From Planctomycetota bacterium (GTDB lineage Bacteria > Planctomycetota > UBA1135 > UBA2386), in assembly GCA_021776805.1 (NCBI GenBank), contig JAJFFD010000004.1, positions 1-43,717 on the forward strand: a stretch of 43,717 bases of DNA, in the 5' to 3' direction. Both the position numbers and the translations under genes were made by a program. The notes below the pieces were generated by a model. That model searched no databases and was not told where the DNA came from. It saw only the letters and a program-made list of their open reading frames with translations. Positions 1 to 9,310 of this stretch are shown piece after piece; within the stretch, counting starts at the first letter, position 1, and each line of letters begins with the position of its first letter.

Positions 1-1
1 A

Positions 2-769
2 GTGGTGTGGACCCTGATCCCGACGATCATCGTCTTCATCGTCTTTGCCTGGGGATGGAAGGGGAACCTGGACCAGAGCGTGGCGCCGGCCAATGCCCTG
101 CAGTACCGGGTCACTGGTCAACAGTGGAATTGGCTGATCTACCACCCGGGCTCGGCCTTCCCGGCAAAGGAGATGTACGTGCCAATCAACACGCCGGTGA
201 AGGTGACCATGGATAGCAAAGACGTGATCCATGCCTTCTTCGTGCCCGCCTTCCGCGTCAAGCGCGATGTGCTTCCCGGCCGTTACCAGATCGTCTGGTG
301 GGAGGCCACCAAGCTGGGCACCTACGACTTCTTCTGTGCGGAATACTGCGGCACGGAGCACTCCACCATGAACACCAAGATCCATGTGGTCACCCAGGAG
401 GAGTACGATGAGCAACCTTGGGACCTTCGTCCGGATGACCTAGGTGAATGGGGAGCCCAGCTCTATGCAACCATGGGTTGCGCCACCTGTCACAGCACCG
501 ACGGCAGTGCGAAGATAGGCCCGAGCTTTCAGGGCATCTGGGGCACGCAGGAGGAGGTTACCCTCGCCGATGGCAGTACCCAGACCATCACGGTCAACGA
601 GGATTACATCAAGGAGTCGATCTATCAGCCGCAGGCGAAGATCGTCAAAGGCTACGAGACGGCTGGCAATATGACCGCCTTCTCCGAAGCGGAGATCCCC
701 AGTACTCCCGACGGTGACAGTCGAATGGATGCGCTCATCGAGTTCATCAAGGGCCTCAAGGACCAGTAA
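2..769 (+). CDS. coxB: Cytochrome c oxidase subunit II with fused cytochrome c domain (5' partial)
   Basis: This is the electron-entry subunit of an aa3/caa3-type terminal oxidase. The window opens inside the gene: the first residues are a hydrophobic stretch (second membrane helix) and the reading frame is still open at base 2, so the true start lies upstream. Counted from that edge, the CuA ligands are His77 and the CAEYCGTEHSTM block (Cys112, Cys116, His120, Met123). A C-terminal cytochrome c domain follows, with heme motif CATCH at 160-164 and a likely distal Met near NMTAF. The fusion defines the caa3 form, which takes electrons from soluble cytochrome c or directly from a bc complex. 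coxA begins 3 nt after the stop, in the same operon. Confidence 0.95.
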   Translation: MVWTLIPTIIVFIVFAWGWKGNLDQSVAPANALQYRVTGQQWNWLIYHPGSAFPAKEMYVPINTPVKVTMDSKDVIHAFFVPAFRVKRDVLPGRYQIVWWEATKLGTYDFFCAEYCGTEHSTMNTKIHVVTQEEYDEQPWDLRPDDLGEWGAQLYATMGCATCHSTDGSAKIGPSFQGIWGTQEEVTLADGSTQTITVNEDYIKESIYQPQAKIVKGYETAGNMTAFSEAEIPSTPDGDSRMDALIEFIKGLKDQ

Positions 770-772
770 GCC

Positions 773-2416
773 ATGACCACTCAGGTACCCGCAGCTGAAG
801 TCGAGGCCGGCCCGCAGAAGGGTTCGAACTACCTCAATTCTCACCGTGGCTTCTGGTCTTGGGCAGGCACCCTTGATCACAAGCGCATCGGCATCATGTA
901 TCTCGTCGGCGTGACCCTGGCCTTCCTGGCCGGCGGTGTCCTCGCCCTCGGTATTCGTCTACACCTCTGGCAACCGGAAGGGGCTCTCTTCGAGCCGGAT
1001 ACCTACAACCAGGTCTTCACCCTGCATGGCGCCTTCATGGTGTTCATGTTCATCATTCCAGGTGTGCCTGGCTCAATCGCCAACTTCGTGTTGCCCTTGA
1101 TGCTGGGTGCCAAGGATGTGGCCCTGCCCCGACTGAACCTGGCCAGCTTCTACCTCTGGCTCTGCGGCACCCTGCTGGCGATCGTCTCCATGATCACCGG
1201 CTCAGTGGACACGGGTTGGACCTTCTACACGCCCTATTCGATTCACACCCAACAGTCCGTTGTGACCATGGGCCTGGGCATCTTCATGCTCGGCTTCAGC
1301 TCGATTTTCACCGGGCTGAACTTCATCGTCACGACTCACAAGCTGCGGGCGCCAGGTCAGTCCTGGTTCAAGATGCCCCTCTTTATCTGGGCGATCTATT
1401 CCGCTGGTGTGCTCCAGGTGCTGGCGACGCCGGTCCTCGGCATCACGGTCCTGCTCCTGGCCTTCGAGCACATCTACCACATCGGTGTCTTCGACCCCTC
1501 CTACGGCGGCGACCCGGTGCTCTTCCAGCACTTCTTCTGGTTCTATTCCCATCCGGCGGTCTACATCATGATCCTGCCGGCCATGGGCATCATCAGCGAA
1601 GTGGTCTCGGTGCACTCGCGTAAGCCGCTCTTCGGCTACCGCATGATCGCCTTCTCATCAATCGCGATCGCGGTGATCAGCTTCCTCGTCTGGGGCCATC
1701 ACTTATTTACATCGGGACAGTCCGAATTCGTGATGATGGCCTTCTCATTCCTGACCTTCTTCGTGGCCATACCCACGGCGATCAAGGAGTTCAGTTGGGT
1801 TGCCACCATCTGGAAGGGTTCGGTGGCATTGACCGCGCCGATGCTCTACGCGATGAACTTCCTCATCATCTTCAGCATCGGTGGGCTCACCGGCATCTTC
1901 CTCGCGGCTCTCAACGTGGACATCCACCTGCACGATACCTACTTCGTGGTGGCTCACTTCCACGCGGTGATGATGGGCTCGGTGGCCATCGGCTTCTTCG
2001 CCGGTGTGCATCACTGGTGGCCCAAGTTCTGGGGAGTGATGTACAACGAGACCCTGGCGAAAATCTCGGCTGTGCTGATCTTGATCGGCTTCTGGGTGAC
2101 CTTCATCCCGCAGTTCATCATGGGTTCGCAGGGCATGCCGCGACGCTATGCCAGCTACTTGCCTGAATGGCAGGGTTATCACCAGGTTTCGACCGTTGGC
2201 GCGATCATCCTGGGCGCGGGCTTCGCGCTGATGATGGGTTACTTGATTCACTCCCTCTTCGCCGGCAAGAAGGCGAAGGCCAATCAGTGGGGGGGAGTGA
2301 CACTCGAGTGGCACACCCAGACACCGCCGATTCACGAAAACTTCGACTACGACCCGGTCGTGACTCACGATCCCTATGACTACAGCCAACTCGAGGAGAT
2401 GAAGGGTAAGTCATGA
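773..2416 (+). CDS. coxA: Cytochrome c oxidase subunit I, YS-type (A2 family)
   Basis: This is the catalytic heme-copper subunit (547 aa, about 12 membrane helices) that reduces O2 and pumps protons. All metal ligands are visible: His85 (low-spin heme, in TLHGAF), CuB ligands His260 with cross-linked Tyr264 (SHPAVY) and His309-His310, and His395/His397 (heme a3/heme a) in VAHFHAV. The usual GHPEVY glutamate of the D-channel is absent; the helix reads WFYSHPAVY, the Tyr-Ser pair that marks A2-type oxidases such as Thermus and Rhodothermus caa3. The start ATG follows coxB by 3 nt and the stop overlaps coxC as ATGA. Confidence 0.97.
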   Translation: MTTQVPAAEVEAGPQKGSNYLNSHRGFWSWAGTLDHKRIGIMYLVGVTLAFLAGGVLALGIRLHLWQPEGALFEPDTYNQVFTLHGAFMVFMFIIPGVPGSIANFVLPLMLGAKDVALPRLNLASFYLWLCGTLLAIVSMITGSVDTGWTFYTPYSIHTQQSVVTMGLGIFMLGFSSIFTGLNFIVTTHKLRAPGQSWFKMPLFIWAIYSAGVLQVLATPVLGITVLLLAFEHIYHIGVFDPSYGGDPVLFQHFFWFYSHPAVYIMILPAMGIISEVVSVHSRKPLFGYRMIAFSSIAIAVISFLVWGHHLFTSGQSEFVMMAFSFLTFFVAIPTAIKEFSWVATIWKGSVALTAPMLYAMNFLIIFSIGGLTGIFLAALNVDIHLHDTYFVVAHFHAVMMGSVAIGFFAGVHHWWPKFWGVMYNETLAKISAVLILIGFWVTFIPQFIMGSQGMPRRYASYLPEWQGYHQVSTVGAIILGAGFALMMGYLIHSLFAGKKAKANQWGGVTLEWHTQTPPIHENFDYDPVVTHDPYDYSQLEEMKGKS

Positions 2417-3117
2417 GCGAAGGTCACCATGATCTGATAACGATCCCCGCTCCTGAGGGCTTTGTGCCCCATCAGGTAGCGCATCACTTCGACTCGGTGG
2501 AGAAGGAGTTCCAGTCCTGCAAGCTCGGCTTCTGGCTCTTCCTTGCGACTGAGATCCTTCTCTTCGGCGGGCTCTTCGCGGCCTACATCTACTACCACGA
2601 CCTCTACCCAGAGTCCTTCGTGGAAGGTGGCAAGCTGCTCAACTGGCAACTGGGTGCACTCAACACGGTGCTCCTATTGGCCAGTTCCTGGACCATGGCT
2701 CTGGGCGTACGCTCGGCCATGCTCAGCGAAAAGTCGAAGATGCAGGGCTACCTGTTCGTGACCTTCCTCTGCGCAGGAGGGTTCATGGTCGTGAAGTACA
2801 TCGAGTACAGCGGCAAGATTGCCCACGGTCTCCTGCCCGGCTACTTCTTCGGGCTCGAGCCAGGATCGGTTTACGCCGAGGCATTGGGACATCTGCCTTA
2901 TCCCAACCTCTTCTTCAGCCTCTACTGGACGATGACTGGCATTCACGGCTTCCACGTGTTGGTCGGAATGATCCTCATTGCCTGGCTTATGGTTGGCGGT
3001 GCAAAGAACCGCTTCCACGCCGGTTACTACATGCCGGTTGAGATTGTTGGACTCTATTGGCACCTGGTCGACCTGATCTGGATCTTCCTATTCCCCTTGC
3101 TCTATCTGGTGCCCTGA
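2413..3117 (+). CDS. coxC: Cytochrome c oxidase subunit III
   Basis: A 234-aa membrane protein of the heme-copper oxidase subunit III family. It stabilises subunit I and lines the lipid-facing side of the complex. The N-terminus is hydrophilic (about 35 residues), followed by five hydrophobic segments. The family pattern GFHVLVG occurs near residue 180, and the end [17 protein letters not shown] is typical of CoxC/CyoC. The start overlaps the coxA stop (ATGA) and its own stop overlaps the next start (TGATGA), so the four subunits are translationally coupled. Confidence 0.96.
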   Translation: MSEGHHDLITIPAPEGFVPHQVAHHFDSVEKEFQSCKLGFWLFLATEILLFGGLFAAYIYYHDLYPESFVEGGKLLNWQLGALNTVLLLASSWTMALGVRSAMLSEKSKMQGYLFVTFLCAGGFMVVKYIEYSGKIAHGLLPGYFFGLEPGSVYAEALGHLPYPNLFFSLYWTMTGIHGFHVLVGMILIAWLMVGGAKNRFHAGYYMPVEIVGLYWHLVDLIWIFLFPLLYLVP

Positions 3118-3548
3118 TGACCAGTGATTCACACGCAGCGCAGGCTTCTCACGACGGCGGTCATGGTGACCACTCAGAGCACAATGATCATTCCGGACAT
3201 CATGTCTGCTCGTTCCAGCTCTTCGCGGGAGTCTTCTTCGCACTCCTGATTCTGACGATCATCACGGTCGCCGTCTCCCGCTTCGACTTTGGCGGCTTCA
3301 ATATGATCATCGCCATGGCCATCGCCGCGGTGAAGGCCTCCTTGGTCATGAGCATCTTCATGCACATGCGATGGGACACGGCGATCAACAACATCGCCTT
3401 CCTGAGTTCCATCCTCTTCCTCTCACTGTTGTTCCTCTTTATCTTGGCGGACTACAGTACCCGTGGGGATACGGACCCAATCTTGGCTACGCCGTCCATG
3501 CAAATGAAGCCTGCCGAGTACTACCAGCACGACTGGTCAGGCCATTGA
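3117..3548 (+). CDS. coxD: Cytochrome c oxidase subunit IV (prokaryotic type)
   Basis: A small (143 aa) membrane subunit of the caa3 oxidase. I chose the ATG at 3117 because it overlaps the coxC stop; a longer frame from 3057 would run deep into coxC. The first 35 residues are rich in His and Asp. Three hydrophobic helices follow (roughly residues 33-53, 62-80, 91-111). The KASLVMSIFMHMRWD segment is the signature of the COX4/CyoD-like bacterial subunit IV family. The His-rich N-terminus could bind metal, but that is inference. Confidence 0.9.
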   Translation: MTSDSHAAQASHDGGHGDHSEHNDHSGHHVCSFQLFAGVFFALLILTIITVAVSRFDFGGFNMIIAMAIAAVKASLVMSIFMHMRWDTAINNIAFLSSILFLSLLFLFILADYSTRGDTDPILATPSMQMKPAEYYQHDWSGH

Positions 3549-3714
3549 GTCTCTGTTCTCGCAGCTGAGCACCCTGGACGCAGCCTATCTTCACGCCCGC
3601 AAACCCGAAGACGCCCGGATAGCCTTCTATACACAAGAAGGACCGGATGCGGTTGCCGCCGCTCTGCCCGAAGGGTGTAGAGACAATCTCGAGAATCTGG
3701 AACTCGAGATTCTG

Positions 3715-6408
3715 TTGCCGACCGAAGAGTCGAGCCTGCGACCCCTGCGCAGCATGAAAATCGACGGTGGTGCGCGCATCGTCCCTGGCATGTGGCGTCT
3801 GCCGGCCAAGGCATTGCCCCTGCATGAAGCGATCCCACTCCTTGCCGGGCTCGATCCCAGTCTCGAAGATGCGAGTCTTTGTTTCCTCAAGGCGGCAGCC
3901 AGCCTCGTGACGGGGATGGTCAATCGTGGCGACTTCGCTCCTGCAGGTGAGGGCAGTCTGCTCCGCTTCCTGCCCCAGTGGGAGGAGGATAGCTTGCGCT
4001 GTCTCGGTGGACTCGCCGAGCTGGCTCCCGATGCCTTGCTCACTGCCCGCTTCGCCACCGAGGACGACCCGGTCTACGCGGTAACGCCGCGAAACTTCGC
4101 CCTCAGTCTCGCCGGGCACTCCATCGACGCTTGTGCGAAGGCGGGTGAAGCGCGCTTTGAGAGCGCCGAGCACTTGCCGATGAGTTTCTGGCAGACTCAA
4201 CCCCAGCCAGTCTTGGCGGTACTCGCTCCCAAGGAAGAGTTGGAGGAAGGAGTGCCTTGGGGAATCGAACTCAGCTTCAGGCCGGTGCACGGACTGCAGA
4301 TCAGTTATCCCCTGGAAGTCCTCAAGGAGCGTCTGGCCGAGAGCCTCTTTGCAAACGCCCCGGCGCTGAAAGCCATCGAAGCCCTCGAGTATCGACTCGA
4401 GGAAGTTGCCGCCAAGATCCCTGCTCTGCGGCGTTGCATCAACATGGGCGATGGCAAGGCTTCGCTCAATCGTCAGGAGTTGGACCAACTTCTCGACCAC
4501 TTGACCCTGCTTGAAAACGAAGGCTTCGTAGTGACTCTGCCTGGTTTGGAGAGCATGCAACGGCTCTCCGCCCACGTGCGACTCGTGGAGGATGAAAACC
4601 AGGCTTCCGGACCACGGCCATGGTTTGACTTCCAGTGGTCAGTTGCCCTCGGTGGTGAAGAGCTCAGCAAGGCCGAGTTCGAATCCCTGGTCAATGCGCG
4701 GGTGCCGGTAGTTTTCCTCGAGCGTGGACCTGTGCTTCTCACGCCTCGTGATCGTGAGGCCCTGGACACTTTTGCCAAGCGCGACAAGAAGGAAGGACGC
4801 AAGATCGGTTTCTTCGAGGCGCTGCGACTCAAGCTCGGTGGTGCCACGCACCTGCACGGGCTCGCCATGGAGACGATGGACGCCGGGCCAAGGCTCGAGG
4901 CCCTGGTGAAGAGCCTGAGTAGCACTCGCAGCATCGAAGATCGCGAGCTGCCGCCAGGCTTCGTCGGTGAGCTTCGTCCCTATCAGGTTCGCGGGCATGC
5001 CTGGATGCACTTCCTCGTGACTCAGGGCTTTGGTGCCTGCCTCGCGGACGACATGGGTCTGGGCAAGACGATCCAGGCCATCGCGATGATGTTGGACTGG
5101 CGACTGCACAACAAGGACCCGCAACCCATCCTGCTGGTTTGCCCGGTGAGTGTGCTCGGCAACTGGCGACGTGAGATTCATCGCTTCTCGCCGGAGATCA
5201 ACGTGATCTTGCACCACGGCAAGGGTCGGCCACGGGAGCTCGATCAGTTTGCCCGCGAGCTCGCCGACGTGCACGTGGTGCTGACCAGTTATAACCTCCT
5301 GCAGCGGGATCAAGAGCTCATGCTCTCGCGGGACTGGGAGGGAGTGATTCTCGACGAAGCACAGAACATCAAGAACCCATCCACCCTGCAGTCGCAGACA
5401 GCGCGCAAGGTGCGGGGCAAGTTCCGCCTGGCCCTGACCGGCACCCCATTGGAGAATCGACCTCTCGACCTCTGGTCGATCATGGACTTTCTCAACGAGG
5501 GCTTGCTTGGTAGTCGGGGTGACTTCATGCGCACCCTCGAACATCCCATCGTCAAGCAGAGGAGCAAGAGCGAAGCTTCTACATTGGCGCGATTGGTTCG
5601 CCCCTTCGTTCTGCGCCGTCTCAAGACCGATCCGGACATCATCACCGATCTTCCGGAGAAGTCGGAACAGGTGGTCGCCGCCAGCCTCACCCGCGAGCAG
5701 GCCGTGCTCTATGAATCGGTGGTACGCAAGGGCTTGGACGACGTGGAGGATGCTGGTGAAGGCATCCAGCGGCGTGGCGCGATTCTCACGACTCTGCTTC
5801 GGCTCAAGCAGGTATGTAACCATCCCGCTCACTATCACGGTGATGGCTCGACTCTGCCCAACCGTTCGGGCAAGCTCGACTTGCTCGGTGAGATGGTGGA
5901 GGAAGCGCTCGACGAAGGGGATCGTTGTCTGGTCTTCACTCAGTTCAAGGAAATGGGGACCCTTCTCAAGTCACATGTCCAAGAGCTGACCGGTGGCGAG
6001 GTGCTCTTCTTGCATGGCGGTGTGCCGCAGCGTTCCCGCGAAGACATGGTTGCCAAGTTCCAATCGGCAACTGCGGATAGCCCGAAGGTATTCGTCCTTT
6101 CGCTCAAGGCAGGCGGCACCGGACTCAACCTCACCGCTGCCAATCGAGTATTCCACTTCGACCGTTGGTGGAATCCGGCTGTCGAGGATCAAGCGACGGA
6201 TAGAGCCTTCCGCATTGGTCAGCAGCGCAATGTCTTCGTCCACAAATTCGTTTGCACTGGCACCCTGGAAGAACGCATCCAGGTCATGCTCGAGCGCAAG
6301 CGAGATGTGAGCAATCTCCTCCTCGGAGCCGGCGAAGGTTGGTTGACCGAGCTGAGCAACGAGGAGCTGCGCAACCTCCTCATCCTCGATCAGACGGAGA
6401 CCCTGTGA
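3715..6408 (+). CDS. SNF2-family DNA-dependent ATPase (SWIM-partnered type)
   Basis: A large SWI2/SNF2 superfamily-2 ATPase, at least 897 aa. The N-terminal ~410 residues are the poorly conserved domain found ahead of bacterial SNF2 proteins. The helicase core follows: Walker A DDMGLGKT near residue 445, DEAQ box VILDEAQ near 545, [10 protein letters not shown] (motif III) near 580, and motifs [13 protein letters not shown] and DRAFRIGQ near 795-830. Such enzymes translocate on duplex DNA. The downstream SWIM protein overlaps it (TGATG) and is the usual bacterial partner. The TTG at 3715 is only the first standard start codon: the frame stays open and protein-like back to 3508, so the real N-terminus is probably longer. 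Confidence 0.92.
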   Translation: MPTEESSLRPLRSMKIDGGARIVPGMWRLPAKALPLHEAIPLLAGLDPSLEDASLCFLKAAASLVTGMVNRGDFAPAGEGSLLRFLPQWEEDSLRCLGGLAELAPDALLTARFATEDDPVYAVTPRNFALSLAGHSIDACAKAGEARFESAEHLPMSFWQTQPQPVLAVLAPKEELEEGVPWGIELSFRPVHGLQISYPLEVLKERLAESLFANAPALKAIEALEYRLEEVAAKIPALRRCINMGDGKASLNRQELDQLLDHLTLLENEGFVVTLPGLESMQRLSAHVRLVEDENQASGPRPWFDFQWSVALGGEELSKAEFESLVNARVPVVFLERGPVLLTPRDREALDTFAKRDKKEGRKIGFFEALRLKLGGATHLHGLAMETMDAGPRLEALVKSLSSTRSIEDRELPPGFVGELRPYQVRGHAWMHFLVTQGFGACLADDMGLGKTIQAIAMMLDWRLHNKDPQPILLVCPVSVLGNWRREIHRFSPEINVILHHGKGRPRELDQFARELADVHVVLTSYNLLQRDQELMLSRDWEGVILDEAQNIKNPSTLQSQTARKVRGKFRLALTGTPLENRPLDLWSIMDFLNEGLLGSRGDFMRTLEHPIVKQRSKSEASTLARLVRPFVLRRLKTDPDIITDLPEKSEQVVAASLTREQAVLYESVVRKGLDDVEDAGEGIQRRGAILTTLLRLKQVCNHPAHYHGDGSTLPNRSGKLDLLGEMVEEALDEGDRCLVFTQFKEMGTLLKSHVQELTGGEVLFLHGGVPQRSREDMVAKFQSATADSPKVFVLSLKAGGTGLNLTAANRVFHFDRWWNPAVEDQATDRAFRIGQQRNVFVHKFVCTGTLEERIQVMLERKRDVSNLLLGAGEGWLTELSNEELRNLLILDQTETL

Positions 6409-7130
6409 TGAAGGAGCGTCGACCGATCTCCATGGGGCAACGTTGGCGGCGGATCTCGACTCTGAGCGTCGACGACCAGAGTCTCGAGTTGGCGCTCGCC
6501 AGTTTGCCTTCGATCAGGAATCCTCGCATCGCCATCCTTCCCGGTTCCATCAAGTCGGAGATGGAGGGTGTGATGGGGTCGATCAACGAGGTCAGCATCC
6601 ATGTCCCGAGGCTGCCCAACAAGATCTGGTCCCAGGTGGTGCGTGTGATGCGGCGTTCGGCGAGCATGCAGGAAGCTCTGCGTATGGGCCGTGTGCCGCG
6701 CTCCTTCGACCGGCTCATCGCTCGCATCTCCGGTGAAACAATCTCCCCTGAGTCGCGACGGGTCAGCTCGGCCTGCACCTGTGGCGCACCGGAGTCCCCC
6801 TGTCGCCATGTCCTGGCCCTGCACGAACTCTTCGCAAGGCGCCTGGATGAAAAGCCCTGGGAGCTTCTCACCCTACGTGGCGTCGATCTACGCCAGCTTC
6901 TCGAGGATGCGGCCAAAGAACTGCACGGCGTCAATCTTCCACCGCTGGCCTTCGGTGCCCGCGAGGAACCCGTCCTCTTCCCTGAGGGGGAGGATGGCGA
7001 TCTCGATACCGTCCTCACTCCGGGGCAAGTGAGCAGCCTCCTGGGGCGTCAGCAGGTAGCCCTCATCGAGGAGCTGACAGCGGCCATCGAGGCCTACGCC
7101 AGTCTGCCAACGGTGCAGGCGGAGGACTGA
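6408..7130 (+). CDS. SWIM zinc-finger protein, partner of the SNF2 ATPase
   Basis: A 240-aa protein with a SWIM zinc finger: Cys123, Cys125, Cys132 and His134 (CTCGAPESPCRH) fit the CxCx(n)CxH pattern. SWIM fingers bind DNA or protein. In many bacteria a SWIM protein is encoded directly next to a SNF2 ATPase, as here, so the two probably act as one complex in DNA repair or remodelling; the exact role is not known to me. The ATG at 6408 overlaps the SNF2 stop (TGATG). A longer frame from 6252 would lie inside the SNF2 gene and is not credible. Confidence 0.88.
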   Translation: MKERRPISMGQRWRRISTLSVDDQSLELALASLPSIRNPRIAILPGSIKSEMEGVMGSINEVSIHVPRLPNKIWSQVVRVMRRSASMQEALRMGRVPRSFDRLIARISGETISPESRRVSSACTCGAPESPCRHVLALHELFARRLDEKPWELLTLRGVDLRQLLEDAAKELHGVNLPPLAFGAREEPVLFPEGEDGDLDTVLTPGQVSSLLGRQQVALIEELTAAIEAYASLPTVQAED

Positions 7131-7211
7131 ATTTCAGTGGAATCGACGGACTAGATCTGAATCCTTTGGCATCCCCTGCCACTGGTCCCTTACCCATCTC
7201 CCCTCGCAGCT

Positions 7212-8552
7212 GTGCTCAGTTTTCTAGAACTTACGGCCCATGATCTAACCGGCACAAGCTTCGGCATTGCTGCTCTGGTGATCTTCGTCATCGCCTACAC
7301 ACTCGTGGTGACCGAGGATCTCATCCACCTGCGCAAGTCGAAGCCCGTGATCCTCGCCGCGGGACTCATTTGGATACTCGCGTCCTATGCCCTGCACGCA
7401 GTGGACGAGAACGCCAATCTCGAGGAACGCGTCGGGCATCACGTCAAGGACTTCGCCGAGCTCTTCCTCTTCTTGATGGTGGCGATGACCTACATCAGCG
7501 CCATCGCGGAGAGAAACGTCTTCCTCAAGATCAACGCCTGGCTCGTGTCTGCTGGCATGGGCATGCGAACCATCTTTTGGACGACCGGCGCGCTCGCCTT
7601 CGTGATCTCGCCGATTGCGGACAACCTAACCACCGCCCTGCTGATGGGGGCGGTGGTGACTACCGTTGGCCGTGGCAATCCGAAATTCATCGCCATCGCA
7701 TGCTGCAATGTGGTGGTTGCGGCCAATGCGGGAGGAGCCTTCTCTCCCTTTGGTGACATCACGACTCTGATGGTCTGGCAGGCGGGCAAGGTTTCGACCT
7801 TGGAGTTCATGGCACTCCTGGGTCCGTCGCTGGTCAATTGGCTGGTTCCTGCCGCGATCATGGCCCTCACCGTTCCGAAGCTGCGACCGGAGCCGGTGGA
7901 GGAAGAGGTCGAGCTCAAGGAAGGCTGGCTCTTCGTGATCCTGCTGTTCTTGGCGACCATCGCCACGGCAGTCACCTTCCACGCCTTTCTGCACCTGCCG
8001 CCCTTCTTCGGCATGACCACCGGGCTGAGCTATTACATGATCTACGGCTACACCCGGCGCATGCTGCACCGACGCTACAAGAAGGCGCAGCCGGTGGATG
8101 TCTTCCAGGATGTGGCCAGAGTCGAGTGGGATACCCTGCTGTTCTTCTTCGGTGTGATCATGTGCGTCGGTGGACTCACCGAGCTGGGCTACCTGGCTCT
8201 GGCCTCCGAGTGGCTCTATGGCGGCTACGGTGCGACTACTGCCAACATCGGTGTGGGGGTGATTTCCGCTGTCTTGGACAACGTGCCGGTCATGTTTGCA
8301 GTCATCGGTATGGATCCGACCATGGCGGCCGATGTGGACGCGGATCACTATCAGTGGCTATTGGTCACGCTCACCGCAGGCGTCGGCGGATCCCTCCTCT
8401 CCGTGGGCTCCGCTGCTGGCGTCGCCCTCATGGGCAGCGCCCGTGGCCAGTACACCTTCGCGAGTCACATGAAGTGGCTGCCGGTCATCGCCCTGGGCTA
8501 TGTCGCCTCCATTTATTGTCACTACTTACTAAACTCACCAACTCAACCATGA
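7212..8552 (+). CDS. nhaD: NhaD-type Na+/H+ antiporter
   Basis: A 446-aa inner-membrane protein of the NhaD/ion-transporter superfamily with about 11-12 hydrophobic segments. It is expected to exchange Na+ or Li+ for protons. Family features include VTEDLIHLRKSKPV near residue 33, SPIADNLTTALLMGAV near 135-150, and FSPFGDITTLMVW near 177-190, where conserved Asp and Thr sit in the transport helices. Translation probably starts at GTG 7212; no strong Shine-Dalgarno site is visible. The stop overlaps the ATG of the selenoprotein gene (ATGA), so the two are probably co-transcribed, although no functional link is known. Confidence 0.9.
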   Translation: MLSFLELTAHDLTGTSFGIAALVIFVIAYTLVVTEDLIHLRKSKPVILAAGLIWILASYALHAVDENANLEERVGHHVKDFAELFLFLMVAMTYISAIAERNVFLKINAWLVSAGMGMRTIFWTTGALAFVISPIADNLTTALLMGAVVTTVGRGNPKFIAIACCNVVVAANAGGAFSPFGDITTLMVWQAGKVSTLEFMALLGPSLVNWLVPAAIMALTVPKLRPEPVEEEVELKEGWLFVILLFLATIATAVTFHAFLHLPPFFGMTTGLSYYMIYGYTRRMLHRRYKKAQPVDVFQDVARVEWDTLLFFFGVIMCVGGLTELGYLALASEWLYGGYGATTANIGVGVISAVLDNVPVMFAVIGMDPTMAADVDADHYQWLLVTLTAGVGGSLLSVGSAAGVALMGSARGQYTFASHMKWLPVIALGYVASIYCHYLLNSPTQP

Positions 8553-9304
8553 TCAAGATCGGCAGCGATGCGCCGGACTTCGCACTTGATGATCAGTTCG
8601 GCCGCAAGGTCGAGCTGGCGAGCCTGAAGGGCAAGTGCAACGTCCTGCTTCTGTTCTATCCTCTCGACTGGACCCCTACTTGAAGCCGCGAAGTGCCGGA
8701 AACGGAGGCTCTCCTCGAGCGCTTCCGTGCGGCAGGCACCCAGGTTCTGGGTGTAAGCGTGGACAGCATCTTCTCGCATGTGAACTGGGGCTGCAGCCTG
8801 GGTGGGGTTTCCTTCCCCCTGCTTGCAGACTTCCAACCCCGCGGCGCTCTAGCTGAGAGCCTCGGCCTCTTTCTGGGCGATGCGGGTATCACCGATCGTG
8901 CTACGGTCATCATCGATCGTGCCGGTAAGGTCCAGTATGCGAACGCGGTCGGCCCAGGTGGTCGGCGTGACATCAACGAGTTGCTTGCCGAAGCCGAGAA
9001 GGTCAACGCCGCACAGGGTGGGGGAGAGCCTATTCCAGGCGGCAGTACCATCGCCTCGGGAGCGACCCTCTACGTCAAGGATGGCTGCCCGGTCTGTGCG
9101 CGTACCCTGGCTGCGATCGACTGCCTGCATGTCCGTGATCAACTCAGCATCAAGGATGTGACCAAGGACGCGGCGGCCATGAGCGCCCTGCAGAGCGGCG
9201 GTGGCAAGGACCAGGCTCCTTGCCTGGAGATTGGCGGCGAGTATCAGTACGAAGCCGGCGACATCATCAAGATGCTCGCGGATCAGGCGGCACCACTCCC
9301 CTGA
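8549..9304 (+). CDS. Peroxiredoxin-glutaredoxin fusion; in-frame TGA at catalytic position (predicted selenocysteine)
   Basis: Translation from ATG 8549 gives an AhpC/TSA-type peroxiredoxin that meets TGA at 8681-8683 (codon 45) and then continues in the same frame to 9304 (251 aa with read-through). The TGA falls exactly where the peroxidatic cysteine belongs: FYPLDWTPT-U-SREVP matches the Prx active-site pattern with Thr three residues before the Cys. The Prx fold continues after it (GVSVDS, SFPLLAD, DRATVIID). A linker leads to a glutaredoxin-like domain (about residues 172-247) with CPVC at 180-183 and a cis-Pro region QAPCLEIGG. The protein probably reduces peroxides, with the Grx domain recycling the selenenic acid. 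A simple nonsense mutation is the alternative, but the downstream part shows no decay. Confidence 0.85.
8681..8740 (+). other. Candidate bacterial SECIS hairpin after the UGA codon
   Basis: Bacterial SECIS elements lie inside the coding sequence just 3' of the UGA. Here bases 8697-8701 (CGGAA) can pair with 8723-8727 (TTCCG), and 8693-8696 (GTGC) with 8736-8739 (GCAC). Inside, either 8704-8707/8711-8714 (GGAG/CTCC, loop GCT) or 8708-8711/8717-8720 (GCTC/GAGC) closes an apical loop 24-33 nt after the UGA, within the usual range. I paired these by eye; the true fold and the SelB contact are not established. Confidence 0.4.
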
Positions 9305-9310
9305 GGCACT

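Noticed and set aside
3487..4575. A 362-aa minus-strand ORF opposite the SNF2 N-terminus
   Set aside because: Overlaps coxD and SNF2 coding sequence and has no family features; a shadow frame.
8684..9304. Treating the 8693 ORF as an independent gene
   Set aside because: It would begin in the middle of the peroxiredoxin fold without its catalytic residue; the same frame is continuous from 8549 through a single TGA.
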